A stretch of DNA of 64,000 nucleotides, taken from contig NZ_LR733304.1 of NCBI RefSeq assembly GCF_902506105.1, forward strand, positions 1,532,125 to 1,596,124. The letters are read 5' to 3'. Source of the DNA: Aeromicrobium sp. 9AM. Lineage in GTDB: Bacteria > Actinomycetota > Actinomycetes > Propionibacteriales > Nocardioidaceae. Positions within the stretch are counted from its first letter, which is position 1. The number at the start of each line of letters is the position of its first letter. This document shows, one piece after another, positions 7,040 through 16,876 of the stretch. Under the pieces are notes generated by a model that did not search any database, was not told where the DNA came from, and was given only the letters and a program-made list of their open reading frames with translations. A program made the translations under genes and the position numbers.

Positions 7040-9961
7040 TCACTCGTAGAAGATGCGCTCCACGACCTTGCGGGCCTGCCGGGTCGTGCGGAGATACTCG
7101 TCGACCATGCGCTCGCTCTGGTCCATCCCATAGCCCAGCAGGTGCGCCACGCCGGCACGCTCGTGGGCCTGCTCGACCATCGACTCTGCGGGCTTGCCGC
7201 GCATCAGGACGACGGCGTTGCGGATGCGGCTGACCAGTCGCCACGCGTTCTCCAGCGCCTGCGCGTCGTCGTGACTCACGAGATCGGCCTTGGTCGCGGC
7301 GTGCAGGGCGTCGAGAGTTCGGGTCGTCCGCATCTCAGGCACCGCGTGGGCGTGCTGCATCTGCAGGAGCTGCACGGTCCACTCGACGTCGGCGAGCCCA
7401 CCGCGGCCCAGCTTGAGGTGGGTGTTGGGGTTGGCACCGCGAGGCAGTCGCTCGGAGTCGACGCGCGCCTTGATGCGGCGCACCTCACGGATCTCCGCCG
7501 CAGTCGCACCGCCTTCGGGCCAGCGCAACGGGTCGATCAGGGCCGTGAACCGCTCGTTGAGGCCGGCGTCGCCGACCGTCGCGCTCGCGCGCAGGAGGGC
7601 CTGTGCCTCCCACACGGCCGACCACTTCTCGTAGTACGCCTTGTAGGCCGCGAACGTACGCACGAGGGGGCCGTTCTTGCCCTCCGGCCGCAGGTCGGCG
7701 TCGACGTCGAGCGGCGGGTCGTCGCCGGGCGCGGCCAGCATCTTGCGGAGCCCCTGCGCCACGGCCATCGCCGCCTCTGCGGCTTCGGTTTCGTCAGCGC
7801 CCTCGACGGGGTCATGCACGAACATCACGTCGGCGTCGGAGCCGTAGCCGGCCTCACCACCGCCTAGACGACCCATCAGCACGATCGACATGCGGGTCGG
7901 CATCGTGCCACGCTCCGCCTCGACGGCTGACGTCGCGGCGTTGAGCGCACCGTCGAGCGTCGCGGTCGACACGTCGGTGAGAGCCTCGCCCACCTCGAGG
8001 ATGTCGAGGCGGCCGAGCACGTCGGCGATGCCGATGCGGGACAGCTCGCGCCGACGCACCCGGCGTACGGCGCGGATCGCGTCCTGCGGGTTCTTGTGCC
8101 GGCTGGTGGCGAGCTCGACCTCGGTGCGGAGCCGAGCCCGTTCGAGCGGTCGCAGCTCGGCATCGTCGCCGAGCAGCGCCACGGAGTCGGGCGCCCGCAG
8201 GATCAGGTCGGTGACATAGCGGCTCGACGACAGCACGTGGGCGAGCTGCTCAGCGCCCTCACCCTCGTCGCGGAGCTTGCGGAGATACCAGTGCGTCTCG
8301 CCGAGGCCCTCGGAGATCTTGCGGAACGCCAACAAGCCGGCATCGGGATCGGGCGACTCGGCGAACCACGCGAGCATCGCGGGCAGCAGCGACTTCTGGA
8401 TGGCCGCGCGACGGGAGACGCCCGACGTGAGCGCCTGGATGTGCGCGAGCGCGCCCTTCGGGTCGGCGAAGCCCAGCGCGGTGAGGCGCTGCTCGGCGGC
8501 CAACGGCGTGAGTCGCATACCGGCCGTGGGCAGCGACGCGACCGCCTCGAGCAGCGGTTGGTAGAAGAGCTTCTCGTGCAGTCGGCGCACGATGCGGCGG
8601 TGCGCCTGCCACTCGCGCGTGAGGTTCTCCGCCGGGTTCTGCCGGAACCCCATGCTGCGACCGATCCGCCGCAGGTCCTCCGGATCGTCCGGGACGATGT
8701 GGCTGCGCCGCAGCTTGAAGAGCTGGATGCGGTGCTCGAGCGTGCGGAGGAACTCGTACGCCTCCTCCATCGCGGCACCGTCGCGGCGGCCGACATAGCC
8801 GCCCTCGATCAGTGCCTTCAGCGCGTGCACCGTCGTGGGGCTGCGTAGTGACACGTCAGCGCGCCCGTGCACGAGCTGCAGCAGCTGCACCGCGAACTCC
8901 ACGTCACGCAGGCCGCCGGCACCGAGCTTGAGCTGCCGGTCGCGATGGCTCGCCGGGATGTTCTCGATGACCCGGCGACGCATCGCGCGTACGTCCGTCA
9001 CGAAGTTCTCGCGGGTGCTGGCCATCCAGATCATCGGCGAGAGGGCGTCGAGATAGCTCTGCGCGAGCTCCTCGTCGCCTGCGGCATACCGGGCCTTCAG
9101 CAGTGCCTGGAACTCCCAGGTCGTGGCCCATCGCTCGTAGTACGCGACGTGGCTCGACAGCGAGCGGACGAGCGGGCCGGAGCTGCCCTCGGGACGGAGG
9201 TTGGCGTCGACCTCCCAGATCGTGCCCTCACCGGTGTGCTCGCGGCACAGCTTCATGACGGCCGCGGCGAGTCGGGTGGCCGCGCCGATCGCCGCGCCGT
9301 CGTCAGCACCTTCGGCCGGCTCGTGGATGAAGATCACGTCGACGTCGCTCAGATAGTTGAGCTCGCGGCCGCCGGTCTTGCCCATCGCCATGATCGTGAG
9401 CCGGCACAGGTCGGATCCTTCGTCGGCCGCTGAGGCGATCTTGAGCGCGGCGCCGAGCGTCGCCACCGCGAGGTCGGCAAGCTCCGCCGAGGACTCCTCG
9501 AACGAGGTCAGGGCCGTCAGATCGCGTGCCGCGATGTGCAGCAGCTTGCGGAAGTAGGCCACACGCAGCTCGTCTGCCGTTGTCGCCTCCTCCATCTGCC
9601 GACGGCGTACGTCCAGCGTGATCGGCGTGGGCGACAGCTCGCTCGCGCTGAGGTCGACGAGGTGCTCGGGATGCCGGACGAGGAAGTCGCCGAGCGCCTC
9701 GCTCGTGCCGAGCACGACCAGCAGTCGTTGGCGCAGCTCGGCGTCCGTGGCCAGCAGGTCGAGCAGCTTGGCCGCACCGAACCGCTCGCCGATCGCGCTG
9801 AGCGAAGCGAGCGCCGTGTCGGGGCTCGCCACGCCGGCGATCTGGTCGATGAGGGAGTCCGGAACGGCGCCCAGCCTCGTCAGGTCCGCGACAGCACCTT
9901 CGCCGTTGCGGAATCCCTTGCGGGCAAGTGCCAGGGCGAGCTCACGCGCGTCAGTTGCCAC
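7040..9961 (-). CDS. glnE: Bifunctional glutamine synthetase adenylyltransferase/deadenylylase
   Basis: A 973-residue protein with two nucleotidyltransferase domains, each followed by a helical region: first GGRELNYLSDVDVIF (around residue 200), second GGGEAGYGSDADVMF (around residue 700), both with the G-S/xD-D-x-D metal motif. The C-terminal domain adenylylates and the N-terminal one deadenylylates the regulatory tyrosine of glutamine synthetase. The length agrees with the family. The neighbouring glnA2 gene, with only a methyltransferase between, fits the conserved actinobacterial glnE-glnA2 layout. Confidence 0.95.
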   Translation of the reverse strand: MATDARELALALARKGFRNGEGAVADLTRLGAVPDSLIDQIAGVASPDTALASLSAIGERFGAAKLLDLLATDAELRQRLLVVLGTSEALGDFLVRHPEHLVDLSASELSPTPITLDVRRRQMEEATTADELRVAYFRKLLHIAARDLTALTSFEESSAELADLAVATLGAALKIASAADEGSDLCRLTIMAMGKTGGRELNYLSDVDVIFIHEPAEGADDGAAIGAATRLAAAVMKLCREHTGEGTIWEVDANLRPEGSSGPLVRSLSSHVAYYERWATTWEFQALLKARYAAGDEELAQSYLDALSPMIWMASTRENFVTDVRAMRRRVIENIPASHRDRQLKLGAGGLRDVEFAVQLLQLVHGRADVSLRSPTTVHALKALIEGGYVGRRDGAAMEEAYEFLRTLEHRIQLFKLRRSHIVPDDPEDLRRIGRSMGFRQNPAENLTREWQAHRRIVRRLHEKLFYQPLLEAVASLPTAGMRLTPLAAEQRLTALGFADPKGALAHIQALTSGVSRRAAIQKSLLPAMLAWFAESPDPDAGLLAFRKISEGLGETHWYLRKLRDEGEGAEQLAHVLSSSRYVTDLILRAPDSVALLGDDAELRPLERARLRTEVELATSRHKNPQDAIRAVRRVRRRELSRIGIADVLGRLDILEVGEALTDVSTATLDGALNAATSAVEAERGTMPTRMSIVLMGRLGGGEAGYGSDADVMFVHDPVEGADETEAAEAAMAVAQGLRKMLAAPGDDPPLDVDADLRPEGKNGPLVRTFAAYKAYYEKWSAVWEAQALLRASATVGDAGLNERFTALIDPLRWPEGGATAAEIREVRRIKARVDSERLPRGANPNTHLKLGRGGLADVEWTVQLLQMQHAHAVPEMRTTRTLDALHAATKADLVSHDDAQALENAWRLVSRIRNAVVLMRGKPAESMVEQAHERAGVAHLLGYGMDQSERMVDEYLRTTRQARKVVERIFYE

Positions 9962-9992
9962 TCGATGAGGCTACTCGACACCGTGATGCACC

Positions 9993-10742
9993 ATGGAAGT
10001 CGTGACGACCCCTGACCAACACGCGCTCTCGTTCGGCGCGGCCGCCGGAGCGTACGACCGCGCGCGCCCGCCATATCCCGACGAGGTCGTGGACTGGCTC
10101 CTCGAGGGCGTCGACGGCCCCGTCGTCGACGTCGGGGCGGGGACCGGCAAGCTCACCGCCGCCCTGGCCGCTCGCCGCGACGGCGTGATCGCGGTCGAGC
10201 CCGATGACGGGATGCGCGCGGTCCTGGCCGCGCAGCTCCCGTCCGTCGACTCGCGCCCCGGCTCCGCGGAGGATCTGCCCCTCGATGACGGGTCGGCGGG
10301 CTTGGTGACGATGGCCCAGGCCTGGCACTGGGTCGACGTTCCGCGCGCGTCTGCCGAGGTGGGGCGGGTGGTTCGGCGACCGGGCCGCCTCGGCCTGGTC
10401 TGGAACTATCGGTCGGACGCCGACGAGTGGGTCACGCGACTGGGCGAAGCGCTCGCCGGGGCGGACTCAGCAGGTCAGATGGACAAGATCCGTGCGCACG
10501 GCCCGACCGTCGTGGGTCCATTCGATGCGTACGAGCGGCTCGTCGTCGCCTGGGACCACGTGATCGATGTCGAGACCCTCGTCGCCCTTGCTGCCTCGCG
10601 CAGCTACGTCATCGTCATGCCCCAGCACGAGCGCGAGCAGGTGCTGTCAGGCGTACGCGAGCTCGGTGAGGAGCGTGCTGATGCCGACGGGTCGCTACGC
10701 CTGCCGTACGAGACGTACGCATTCCGGTTCGACCTGCCGTGA
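9993..10742 (+). CDS. Class I SAM-dependent methyltransferase
   Basis: A 249-residue protein with motif I VVDVGAGTG at about residues 44-52, the acidic end of strand 2 (VIAVEPDDGM) and the LPLDDGSAGLVTMAQAWHW motif typical of the Methyltransf_11 branch. The N-terminal SFGAAAGAYDRARPPYP is shared with many small-molecule methyltransferases of unknown substrate. It is encoded on the opposite strand between glnE and glnA2, diverging from glnE (31 bp between starts) and convergent with glnA2. Confidence 0.8.
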   Translation: MEVVTTPDQHALSFGAAAGAYDRARPPYPDEVVDWLLEGVDGPVVDVGAGTGKLTAALAARRDGVIAVEPDDGMRAVLAAQLPSVDSRPGSAEDLPLDDGSAGLVTMAQAWHWVDVPRASAEVGRVVRRPGRLGLVWNYRSDADEWVTRLGEALAGADSAGQMDKIRAHGPTVVGPFDAYERLVVAWDHVIDVETLVALAASRSYVIVMPQHEREQVLSGVRELGEERADADGSLRLPYETYAFRFDLP

Positions 10743-10745
10743 ACC

Positions 10746-12083
10746 TCAGACCATCGGCATGAGGCGGTCGAGCTCGAACTGCGTGACCTGGGACCGGTAG
10801 TCCTGCCACTCGGCCCGCTTGTTGCGCAGGAAGAAGTCGAAGACGTGCTCGCCCAGCGTCTCGGCCACCAGCTCGCTGCTCTCCATCGTGCGGATCGCCT
10901 CGTCGAGGTTGCGCGGCAGCGGGGCGATGCCCATTGCCTTGCGCTCGTTCTCGCTGAGGCCCCAGACGTTGTCCTCGGCCTCGGCGGGCAGCTCGTACTT
11001 GCCCTCGATGCCCTTGAGGCCGGCGGCCAGCACGAGCGCGAACGCCAGGTAGGGGTTGCAGCCCGAGTCGATGCCGCGGTGCTCGACGCGTGCCGAGCCG
11101 CCCTTGTGCGGCTTGTACATCGGCACGCGGATGAGCGCGGAACGGTTGTTGTGGCCCCAGCAGACGTAGTTGGGCGCCTCTCCCCCGCCGGCCAGGCGCT
11201 TGTAGGAGTTGACCCACTGGTTGGTGACCGCGGTGATCTCAGGCGTGTGCTCGAGGACGCCGGCGATGAACGCGCGACCCGTCTGCGACAGCTGGTACTC
11301 CGCGCCGGCCTCGTAGAAGGCGTTCTCGTCGCCCTCGAACAGCGACACGTGCGTGTGCATGCCGGAGCCGGGGTGCGCCGTGAACGGCTTGGGCATGAAC
11401 GACGCCCACTTGTCCTGGCTCAGCGCGACCTCGCGGACGACCGTGCGGAACGTCATGATGTTGTCGGCCGTCGAGAGCGCGTCGGCGTAGCGCAGATCGA
11501 TCTCCTGCTGGCCGGGACCGTTCTCGTGATGGCTGAACTCGACCGAGATGCCCATGTTCTCGAGCATCGTGATGACCTCGCGGCGGAAGTCCTGACCGCC
11601 GCCCTGCGCGGTGTGGTCGAAGTAGCCGCTGTCGTCGACCGGCACGGGCTGCTCGCCGACGCCCGGCTTGCCCTTGAACAGGTAGAACTCGATCTCGGGG
11701 TGCGTGTAGAACGTGAATCCCGCCTCGGCCGCCTTCTGCAGCGTGCGCTTGAGCACGTGGCGCGGATCGGCGTACGACGGCGTGCCGTCGGGCATGAGGA
11801 TGTCGCAGAACATACGCGCCGTCGCGGGCGTCTCGCCGCGCCACGGGAGGATCTGGAACGTCGACGGGTCGGGCATCGCGAGCATGTCGGACTCGTGCAC
11901 CCGGGCGAAGCCCTCGATCGCGGAGCCGTCGAAGCCGATGCCCTCGGCGAACGCGCCTTCGAGCTCGGCCGGTGCGATGGCGACAGACTTCAGCGAGCCC
12001 AGCACATCGGTGAACCACAGACGTACGAACCGGACATCACGCTCCTCGAGGGCGCGCAGCACGAAGTCTTCCTGTTTTCCCAT
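10746..12083 (-). CDS. glnA2: Type I glutamine synthetase, GlnA2 type
   Basis: A 445-residue ATP-dependent enzyme forming glutamine from glutamate and ammonia. Visible active-site segments include GFDGSAIEGF, HPEIEFYLF, SGMHTHVSLF and RSALIRVP. The length and the N-terminus MGKQEDFVLRALEERD fit the shorter GlnA2 group rather than GlnA1. IEGKYELPAEAED corresponds in position to the NLYDLP loop that carries the adenylylated tyrosine, the target of GlnE encoded nearby. A GTG six bases upstream could also start translation; the ATG at 12083 was chosen because it reproduces the N-terminus usual for the family. Confidence 0.93.
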   Translation of the reverse strand: MGKQEDFVLRALEERDVRFVRLWFTDVLGSLKSVAIAPAELEGAFAEGIGFDGSAIEGFARVHESDMLAMPDPSTFQILPWRGETPATARMFCDILMPDGTPSYADPRHVLKRTLQKAAEAGFTFYTHPEIEFYLFKGKPGVGEQPVPVDDSGYFDHTAQGGGQDFRREVITMLENMGISVEFSHHENGPGQQEIDLRYADALSTADNIMTFRTVVREVALSQDKWASFMPKPFTAHPGSGMHTHVSLFEGDENAFYEAGAEYQLSQTGRAFIAGVLEHTPEITAVTNQWVNSYKRLAGGGEAPNYVCWGHNNRSALIRVPMYKPHKGGSARVEHRGIDSGCNPYLAFALVLAAGLKGIEGKYELPAEAEDNVWGLSENERKAMGIAPLPRNLDEAIRTMESSELVAETLGEHVFDFFLRNKRAEWQDYRSQVTQFELDRLMPMV

Positions 12084-12146
12084 GCTCACAGTGTGACGAC
12101 GACGTGTTACGGGCTTGTTACAGGGGCCTTCGGCGCGAGCCCGGCC

Positions 12147-12464
12147 TCACGGCATCTCCCGGCTCGACAGCGACCTCAGCCGCTCCAGCTGCGCCCAGTG
12201 CCGGGCGACCCGTCCGGCACCGTCCTCGGTGAGCGTGATCTTGGTGTTGGGCTTCTTGCGTACGAATCGCTTCTCGACCGTCACGAGACCTGCGTCCTCG
12301 AGCTTGGTGAGGTGGCTCGACAAGTTGCCCTTCGTGAGGCCGGTAGTTCGCTGGAGGAACACGAAGTCGGCGTCGGCGACCGACGAGAGCACCGTCAGGA
12401 TCGCCAGCCGCCCGGGCTCGTGGATCAGCCGGTCCAGCACGAAGTCGTCGTCAGAGTCCAGCAC
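12147..12464 (-). CDS. Winged-helix transcriptional regulator, HTH_34-like
   Basis: A 105-residue protein with a MarR/ArsR-like winged helix: FVFLQRTTGLTKGNLSSHL (recognition helix about residues 36-54) and the wing VEKRFVRKKPNTKITLT. The GTG start overlaps the last 14 bases of the membrane-protein gene at 12451, so the pair forms an operon. It most likely binds the repeated CAAACT[A/G]GTT sites in that operon promoter (13065-13130), giving negative autoregulation. Confidence 0.8.
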   Translation of the reverse strand: MLDSDDDFVLDRLIHEPGRLAILTVLSSVADADFVFLQRTTGLTKGNLSSHLTKLEDAGLVTVEKRFVRKKPNTKITLTEDGAGRVARHWAQLERLRSLSSREMP

Positions 12465-13056
12465 GCTCGGCCTCGCTGTCCGTCGCCGACGCAGGTCCGA
12501 ACCGGCGCACCAGGAGGCGGTGGTCCAGAACGCCGCTGATGATCATCGCGATGCCCGCCATCCACAGGGCGGTGTTGCCGCTCTCGCCAGCTCGCTCCCA
12601 CACGGGCAGCGCACCGATGACCACGAGTCCTCCGAAGATCACGGCGTGATGGAGCCGGAGGCCGACCGACGCACCGAACGACAGCAGGAAGACGAGTCCC
12701 AACGTGATCGCGGTGGAGTTGACCGGCAGGTTCAGCGACCACGAGGCACGGCTCGACAGCCACAGCGATCCCACGATGACCAGCGGGATCCCGATGAGAG
12801 CCGTGACTATCTGGCGCCGCTCAGTTCTCGCCGACTGCTTGGCCCGCCCGAAATGGGTCGTGTAGAAGCTGTGCACCGACCACGTCAGTCCACCGAGGAC
12901 GATCACGCCGACGAAGAACGCCCACTCGTGCTCGAACGGTCCCCAGGCAGCGTTGCGCAGCGCGGCGAGGATGGCCAGCAGTCCACCGACCACGCCGTAC
13001 AAGCCACGGAACTGCGTGTTCTCCGCCACCGCGGTCTCGATCTCCTTGCGCTCCAT
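12451..13056 (-). CDS. Multi-pass membrane protein co-encoded with a winged-helix regulator
   Basis: A 201-residue protein starting at the ATG at 13056 with GGAGG just upstream. After a short charged N-terminus there are about five to six hydrophobic segments (near residues 20-35, 45-60, 90-105, 115-130, 140-155 and 165-180) and a charged cytosolic tail. This membrane-protein plus winged-helix pair is common in actinobacteria, but no function is known. The reading frame stays open far upstream (to 14913) only because it is antisense to the NAD synthase gene. Confidence 0.75.
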   Translation of the reverse strand: MERKEIETAVAENTQFRGLYGVVGGLLAILAALRNAAWGPFEHEWAFFVGVIVLGGLTWSVHSFYTTHFGRAKQSARTERRQIVTALIGIPLVIVGSLWLSSRASWSLNLPVNSTAITLGLVFLLSFGASVGLRLHHAVIFGGLVVIGALPVWERAGESGNTALWMAGIAMIISGVLDHRLLVRRFGPASATDSEAERAGL

Positions 13057-13064
13057 CTCGTCCT

Positions 13065-13130
13065 CCAAACTGGTTGGTGCTGCAAACCTAGAGGCGTGCG
13101 AGTCAATTGTCAAACTAGTTTGTGTCGCAA
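13065..13130 (-). promoter_or_regulatory. Promoter with two operator repeats for the membrane/HTH operon
   Basis: Read on the minus strand there is a near-consensus promoter: -35 TTGACA (complement of 13108-13113), 17 bp spacer, -10 TAGGTT (complement of 13085-13090). A perfect palindrome CAAACTAGTTTG (13111-13122) overlaps the -35 box. A related site CCAAACTGGTTGG (13065-13077) lies downstream of the -10 box. Both are followed on the plus strand by a matching GCAAACCT-type block, so the unit is a tandem direct repeat. The layout indicates steric repression, probably by the product of 12147-12464. Confidence 0.7.
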
Positions 13131-13182
13131 ACCTGAACGGCTCGACCCAGTGGCAGATCGCTACGCTCGATAGGCTGAACTC

Positions 13183-14934
13183 GTGCCCCAGATGCGACTC
13201 GCCCTTGCCCAGGTCAACGCCACTGTCGGGGACCTGGCCGCCAACGCCGACCTCGTCGTGGACTACTGCAAGCAGGCCGTCGCCAAGGGCGTCCACCTGG
13301 TCGTGTTCCCCGAGATGATGCTGACGGGCTATCCCATCGAGGACCTCGCGATGCGGGCGTCGCTCATCAAGGCGTCCCGCGCAGCCGCCGAAGCCCTCGC
13401 CGTACGCCTGAAGGACGAGGGCTGCGGCGATGTCGTCGCGATGGTCGGGTTCCTCGACCACGCGCAGGACGTCACCGAGAAGGTCGGCATCCCCAAGAAC
13501 GCCCCCACCAACTCCGTCGCTGTCATGCACGGCGGCGAGATCGTCGCCCGGCAGGCCAAGCACCACCTCTGGAACTACGGCGTCGGCGACGAGATCCGCA
13601 ACTTCGTGGCCGGCGACACGATCAACATCGTCCAGATCGGCGGCATCGACGTCGCGCTCGCGATCTGCGAGGACCTTTGGCGCGACGGACCGTCGGCTGC
13701 CGCCAAGGCCGCCGATGCCGCGCTGCTCGTCGTGCCCAACGGCTCGCCCTACGAGGCCGACAAGGACGACGTACGCCTCGCACTGTGCGCACGCCGGGCC
13801 AGCGAGGGCGAGTGCGTGCTGGCGTACGTGAACCTCGTCGGCGGCCAGGACGAGCTGGTCTTCGACGGCGACTCGATCGTGGTCGACGCCGCCGGCACGG
13901 TGCTCGGCCGGTCGGGGCAGTTCGAGCCCGAGCTGCTCGTCGTCGACCTCGACCTGCCGGCCGCGACCCCGACCATGCCCGACGCCGATGAGCGATTCGG
14001 TGGCCTCACGATCAAACGTACGATCATCAGCTCCGCACCGTTCGAGGCGTACGAGCCGCTGCCCACCGTCACCAACGAGCGCATGCCGCGCCACGAGGAG
14101 ATCTGGACCGCGCTCGTGGTCGGGCTGCGCGACTACGTCCACAAGAACGGCTTCCAGTCGGTCCTGTTCGGCATGTCCGGCGGCATTGACTCGACCCTGG
14201 TCGCGGCGATCGCCGTGGACGCCCTCGGCCCGGAGAACGTCTTCGGCGTCTCCAACCCCAGCGCCTGGTCGAGTGAGCACTCCAGGTCCGACGCCGCCGA
14301 GCAGGCCCGTCGCACCGGACTGTCGCTCGACACGGTGCCGATCGCGCCGATCTTCGACGCCTACCAGGAGGCCCTGCACCTCGACGGGCTCGCCGAGGAG
14401 AATCTGCAGGCCCGCATCCGCGCCGTCATCTGGATGGGCCTGTCCAACCAGCACGGCCACCTCGTGCTGGCGTGCGGCAACAAGTCCGAGCTCGCGACCG
14501 GCTACTCGACGATCTACGGCGACGCCGTCGGCGCGTACGCCCCGATCAAGGACGTGCCCAAGACGCTGGTGTGGGAGCTCGCGAAGTGGCGCAACCAGAT
14601 CGCAGCCGAGCGTGGCGAGACACCGCCCATCCCCGAGGACACGATCACCAAGCAGCCGTCGGCGGAGCTGCGGCCGGGCCAGTTCGACTCGGACTCCTTG
14701 CCGCCCTACGACCTGCTCGACGCCGTGCTCGATGCGTACGTCGAGCGCGACCTCGGCTCCGCCGACGTCATCGCCGAGGGCTTCGACCCGGCACTGGTCG
14801 AGCGGGTCATCACGCTGGTCGACCGGGCCGAGTACAAGCGTCGCCAGTACCCGCCGGGACCCAAGGTGTCGCGCCGCAACTTCGGCCGCGATCGGCGCGT
14901 CCCCATCACGCACCGGTGGCGCGAGAAGCTGTAA
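13183..14934 (+). CDS. nadE: Glutamine-dependent NAD+ synthetase
   Basis: A 583-residue enzyme converting nicotinic acid adenine dinucleotide to NAD+ with ammonia drawn from glutamine. The N-terminal nitrilase-like glutaminase domain has the triad E44 ([10 protein letters not shown]), K126 (AKHHLWNYG) and C162 (ICEDLW). The C-terminal synthetase domain has the ATP-pyrophosphatase loop GMSGGIDST. The GTG at 13183 gives [12 protein letters not shown], the N-terminus usual in actinobacterial homologues. It diverges from the membrane/HTH operon. Confidence 0.93.
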   Translation: MPQMRLALAQVNATVGDLAANADLVVDYCKQAVAKGVHLVVFPEMMLTGYPIEDLAMRASLIKASRAAAEALAVRLKDEGCGDVVAMVGFLDHAQDVTEKVGIPKNAPTNSVAVMHGGEIVARQAKHHLWNYGVGDEIRNFVAGDTINIVQIGGIDVALAICEDLWRDGPSAAAKAADAALLVVPNGSPYEADKDDVRLALCARRASEGECVLAYVNLVGGQDELVFDGDSIVVDAAGTVLGRSGQFEPELLVVDLDLPAATPTMPDADERFGGLTIKRTIISSAPFEAYEPLPTVTNERMPRHEEIWTALVVGLRDYVHKNGFQSVLFGMSGGIDSTLVAAIAVDALGPENVFGVSNPSAWSSEHSRSDAAEQARRTGLSLDTVPIAPIFDAYQEALHLDGLAEENLQARIRAVIWMGLSNQHGHLVLACGNKSELATGYSTIYGDAVGAYAPIKDVPKTLVWELAKWRNQIAAERGETPPIPEDTITKQPSAELRPGQFDSDSLPPYDLLDAVLDAYVERDLGSADVIAEGFDPALVERVITLVDRAEYKRRQYPPGPKVSRRNFGRDRRVPITHRWREKL

Positions 14935-15026
14935 CGAGTCTCACGTCTGCAACTCCCCCGGTTTCTGGCACGCTGGAGACATCCGTGGACTCCGTGAGGA
15001 GCTGCGAGACGACAAGGAGAATCACC

Positions 15027-15905
15027 ATGGCTGACGCCACCCCTGAAGAGGCCGCCCCGTACGGCTCCGGACCCGCGGCACCTGCCCCGGCTGGAAGCAC
15101 ACCGATCCGCAAGATCCGCATCCACCATCTCCAGCAGATGAAGGAGCGCGGCGAGAAGTGGGCGATGCTCACGGCGTACGACCAGTACGCCGCCGCCACG
15201 TTCGACGAGGCGGGCATCCCGGTGATGCTTGTCGGCGACTCCGCGTCCAACAACGTGTTCGCCAACGAGACGTCGTTGCCGGTCACGGTCGACGAGCTCA
15301 TCCCGCTGGTCCGCGCCGTCACTCGCTCGACGAGCCGCGCGCTGATCGTCGCCGACCTGCCGTTCGGCTCCTACCAGCGTTCGCCCGAGCAGGCCTTCGA
15401 CACCGCCGTGCGGTTCATGAAGGAGGCCAACGCGCATGCGGTCAAGCTCGAGGGCGGCCTGCCGATGGTGCCGCAGGTCCAGCTGTTGACCGATGCCGGC
15501 ATCCCCGTCATGGCGCACATCGGGTTCACCCCCCAGGCCGAGCACAACCTCGGCGGCTACCGGGTGCAGGGCCGTGGTGAAGCGGCCGAGAAGCTCATCG
15601 CCGAGGCCAAGGCGTTCGAGGACGCCGGGGCGTTCGCGATCGTCATGGAGATGGTGCCGGCGCCAGTCGCTGCCGAGGTGACCAAGGCCCTGCGCATCCC
15701 CACGATCGGCATCGGTGCCGGCATCGACTGCGACGCCCAGGTGCTCGTGTGGCAGGACATGATGGGCCTGCGCACCGGCAAGGCGCCGCGGTTCGTCAAG
15801 CGCTACGCCGACCTGCACGGCGTCATGCTCGACGCCGCCAAGGCGTACGCCGACGACGTCGCCAACGGCTCCTTCCCTGCGGCCGAGCACTCCTTCGAGA
15901 GCTGA
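15027..15905 (+). CDS. panB: 3-methyl-2-oxobutanoate hydroxymethyltransferase
   Basis: A 292-residue enzyme of pantothenate (CoA precursor) synthesis that adds a hydroxymethyl group from methylene-tetrahydrofolate to ketoisovalerate. Characteristic blocks are [48 protein letters not shown] and [15 protein letters not shown]. The first about 27 residues form a low-complexity Ala/Pro-rich tail. AAGGAG at 15014-15019 fixes the ATG at 15027. It may be co-transcribed with the downstream kinase-like gene, 4 bp away. Confidence 0.95.
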   Translation: MADATPEEAAPYGSGPAAPAPAGSTPIRKIRIHHLQQMKERGEKWAMLTAYDQYAAATFDEAGIPVMLVGDSASNNVFANETSLPVTVDELIPLVRAVTRSTSRALIVADLPFGSYQRSPEQAFDTAVRFMKEANAHAVKLEGGLPMVPQVQLLTDAGIPVMAHIGFTPQAEHNLGGYRVQGRGEAAEKLIAEAKAFEDAGAFAIVMEMVPAPVAAEVTKALRIPTIGIGAGIDCDAQVLVWQDMMGLRTGKAPRFVKRYADLHGVMLDAAKAYADDVANGSFPAAEHSFES

Positions 15906-15909
15906 CCGC

Positions 15910-16809
15910 GTGCTGGGCACCTCGGGGGGACCGACCGTCGATCGCGACACGATCGACATCGCGCTGGCCGAGCGCCTCGTGGCTGCCCAGTTCCCGCAGT
16001 GGGCCGATCTGCCGGTCCGCCCGGTGGACCTGGCCGGGTGGGACAACCGGACGTTCCGCCTCGGCGACACGATGTCGATCCGCCTCCCGACGGGGCCTTG
16101 GTACGCGTTCCAGGTCGAGAAGGAACAACGCTGGCTCCGCCGGCTCGCACCGCACCTGCCGCTGCCCATCCCCGAACCAGTCGCGCAAGGAGAACCCGAC
16201 GAGGGCTACCCGTACGCCTGGTCGATCTATCGCTGGATCGAGGGCCGACCGGCAAGCCCCGACACCATCGGTGACCTGACGACATTCGCGACCGACCTTG
16301 CCGGCTTCCTCACCGCCCTGCGGGCGATCGACGCCACCGACGGACCAGGACCCGGGCGGCACAACTTCTTCCGCGGCGGTCCGCTCCAGACGTACGAGGA
16401 TGAGGCGCGCGACGCGATCGCCCAGCTCGGCGACGCGATCCCCGCCGACACCGCGGTGCAGATCCTCGACGAGGCACTGGGCTCCGACTGGTCCGGTCCG
16501 CCCGTGTGGTTCCACGGCGACGTGGCGACCGGCAACCTGCTGGTCAGGGACGGCCGGTTGTCGGCGGTCATCGACTTCGGCACCTCAGGAGTCGGCGACC
16601 CGGCGTGCGATGTCGTGATCGCGTGGACGCTCCTGGACGGCGAGAGCCGGGCCGCCTTCCGACATACGCTCGGCGTCGATCCCCGCATGTGGGCGCGCGG
16701 GCGGGGCTGGGCGCTGTGGAAGGCCCTCATCACGTACGCCGAGCATCGGGACACGGGCTCCAAACGGGTGCTCGACCAGATCTTCGCCGAGCACGCCGCC
16801 GAGGGCTGA
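15910..16809 (+). CDS. Aminoglycoside phosphotransferase-family kinase
   Basis: A 299-residue protein of the APH/choline kinase-like fold. The catalytic loop is WFHGDVATGNLLV and the metal-binding DFG-like motif is VIDFGTSGVGDPACD. No N-terminal membrane segment. Such stand-alone members phosphorylate diverse small molecules; resistance cannot be assumed. The GTG start follows panB by 4 bp. The gene ends just before a perfect palindrome that likely terminates transcription. Confidence 0.8.
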   Translation: MLGTSGGPTVDRDTIDIALAERLVAAQFPQWADLPVRPVDLAGWDNRTFRLGDTMSIRLPTGPWYAFQVEKEQRWLRRLAPHLPLPIPEPVAQGEPDEGYPYAWSIYRWIEGRPASPDTIGDLTTFATDLAGFLTALRAIDATDGPGPGRHNFFRGGPLQTYEDEARDAIAQLGDAIPADTAVQILDEALGSDWSGPPVWFHGDVATGNLLVRDGRLSAVIDFGTSGVGDPACDVVIAWTLLDGESRAAFRHTLGVDPRMWARGRGWALWKALITYAEHRDTGSKRVLDQIFAEHAAEG

Positions 16810-16823
16810 CGCAAGTGCACGTC

Positions 16824-16864
16824 CCTTGAGCTTGTCGAAAGGATTCCTTTCGACAAGCTCAAGG
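16824..16864. repeat. Perfect 41-bp palindrome, REP-like, probable bidirectional terminator
   Basis: Two 20-bp arms (16824-16843 and 16845-16864) are exact inverse complements around a single T. Each arm contains CTTGAGCTTGTCGAAAGG, a motif I recognise as a widespread intergenic palindrome in many GC-rich bacteria. It lies between convergent genes (kinase-like gene ending 16809, membrane protein ending 16877), a typical place for a terminator or REP element. Confidence 0.75.
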
Positions 16865-16876
16865 AACTTCCACGGC

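Noticed and set aside
12451..14913. An open minus-strand frame of 820 codons covering the NAD synthase gene
   Set aside because: Only the part from 13056 down is a plausible membrane protein; the rest is antisense to nadE with the low-complexity Arg/Val/Asp-rich composition usual for shadows in GC-rich DNA.
15910..16809. Antibiotic resistance gene
   Set aside because: The APH fold is shared by many metabolic kinases, and the chromosomal context beside panB gives no sign of a resistance function.
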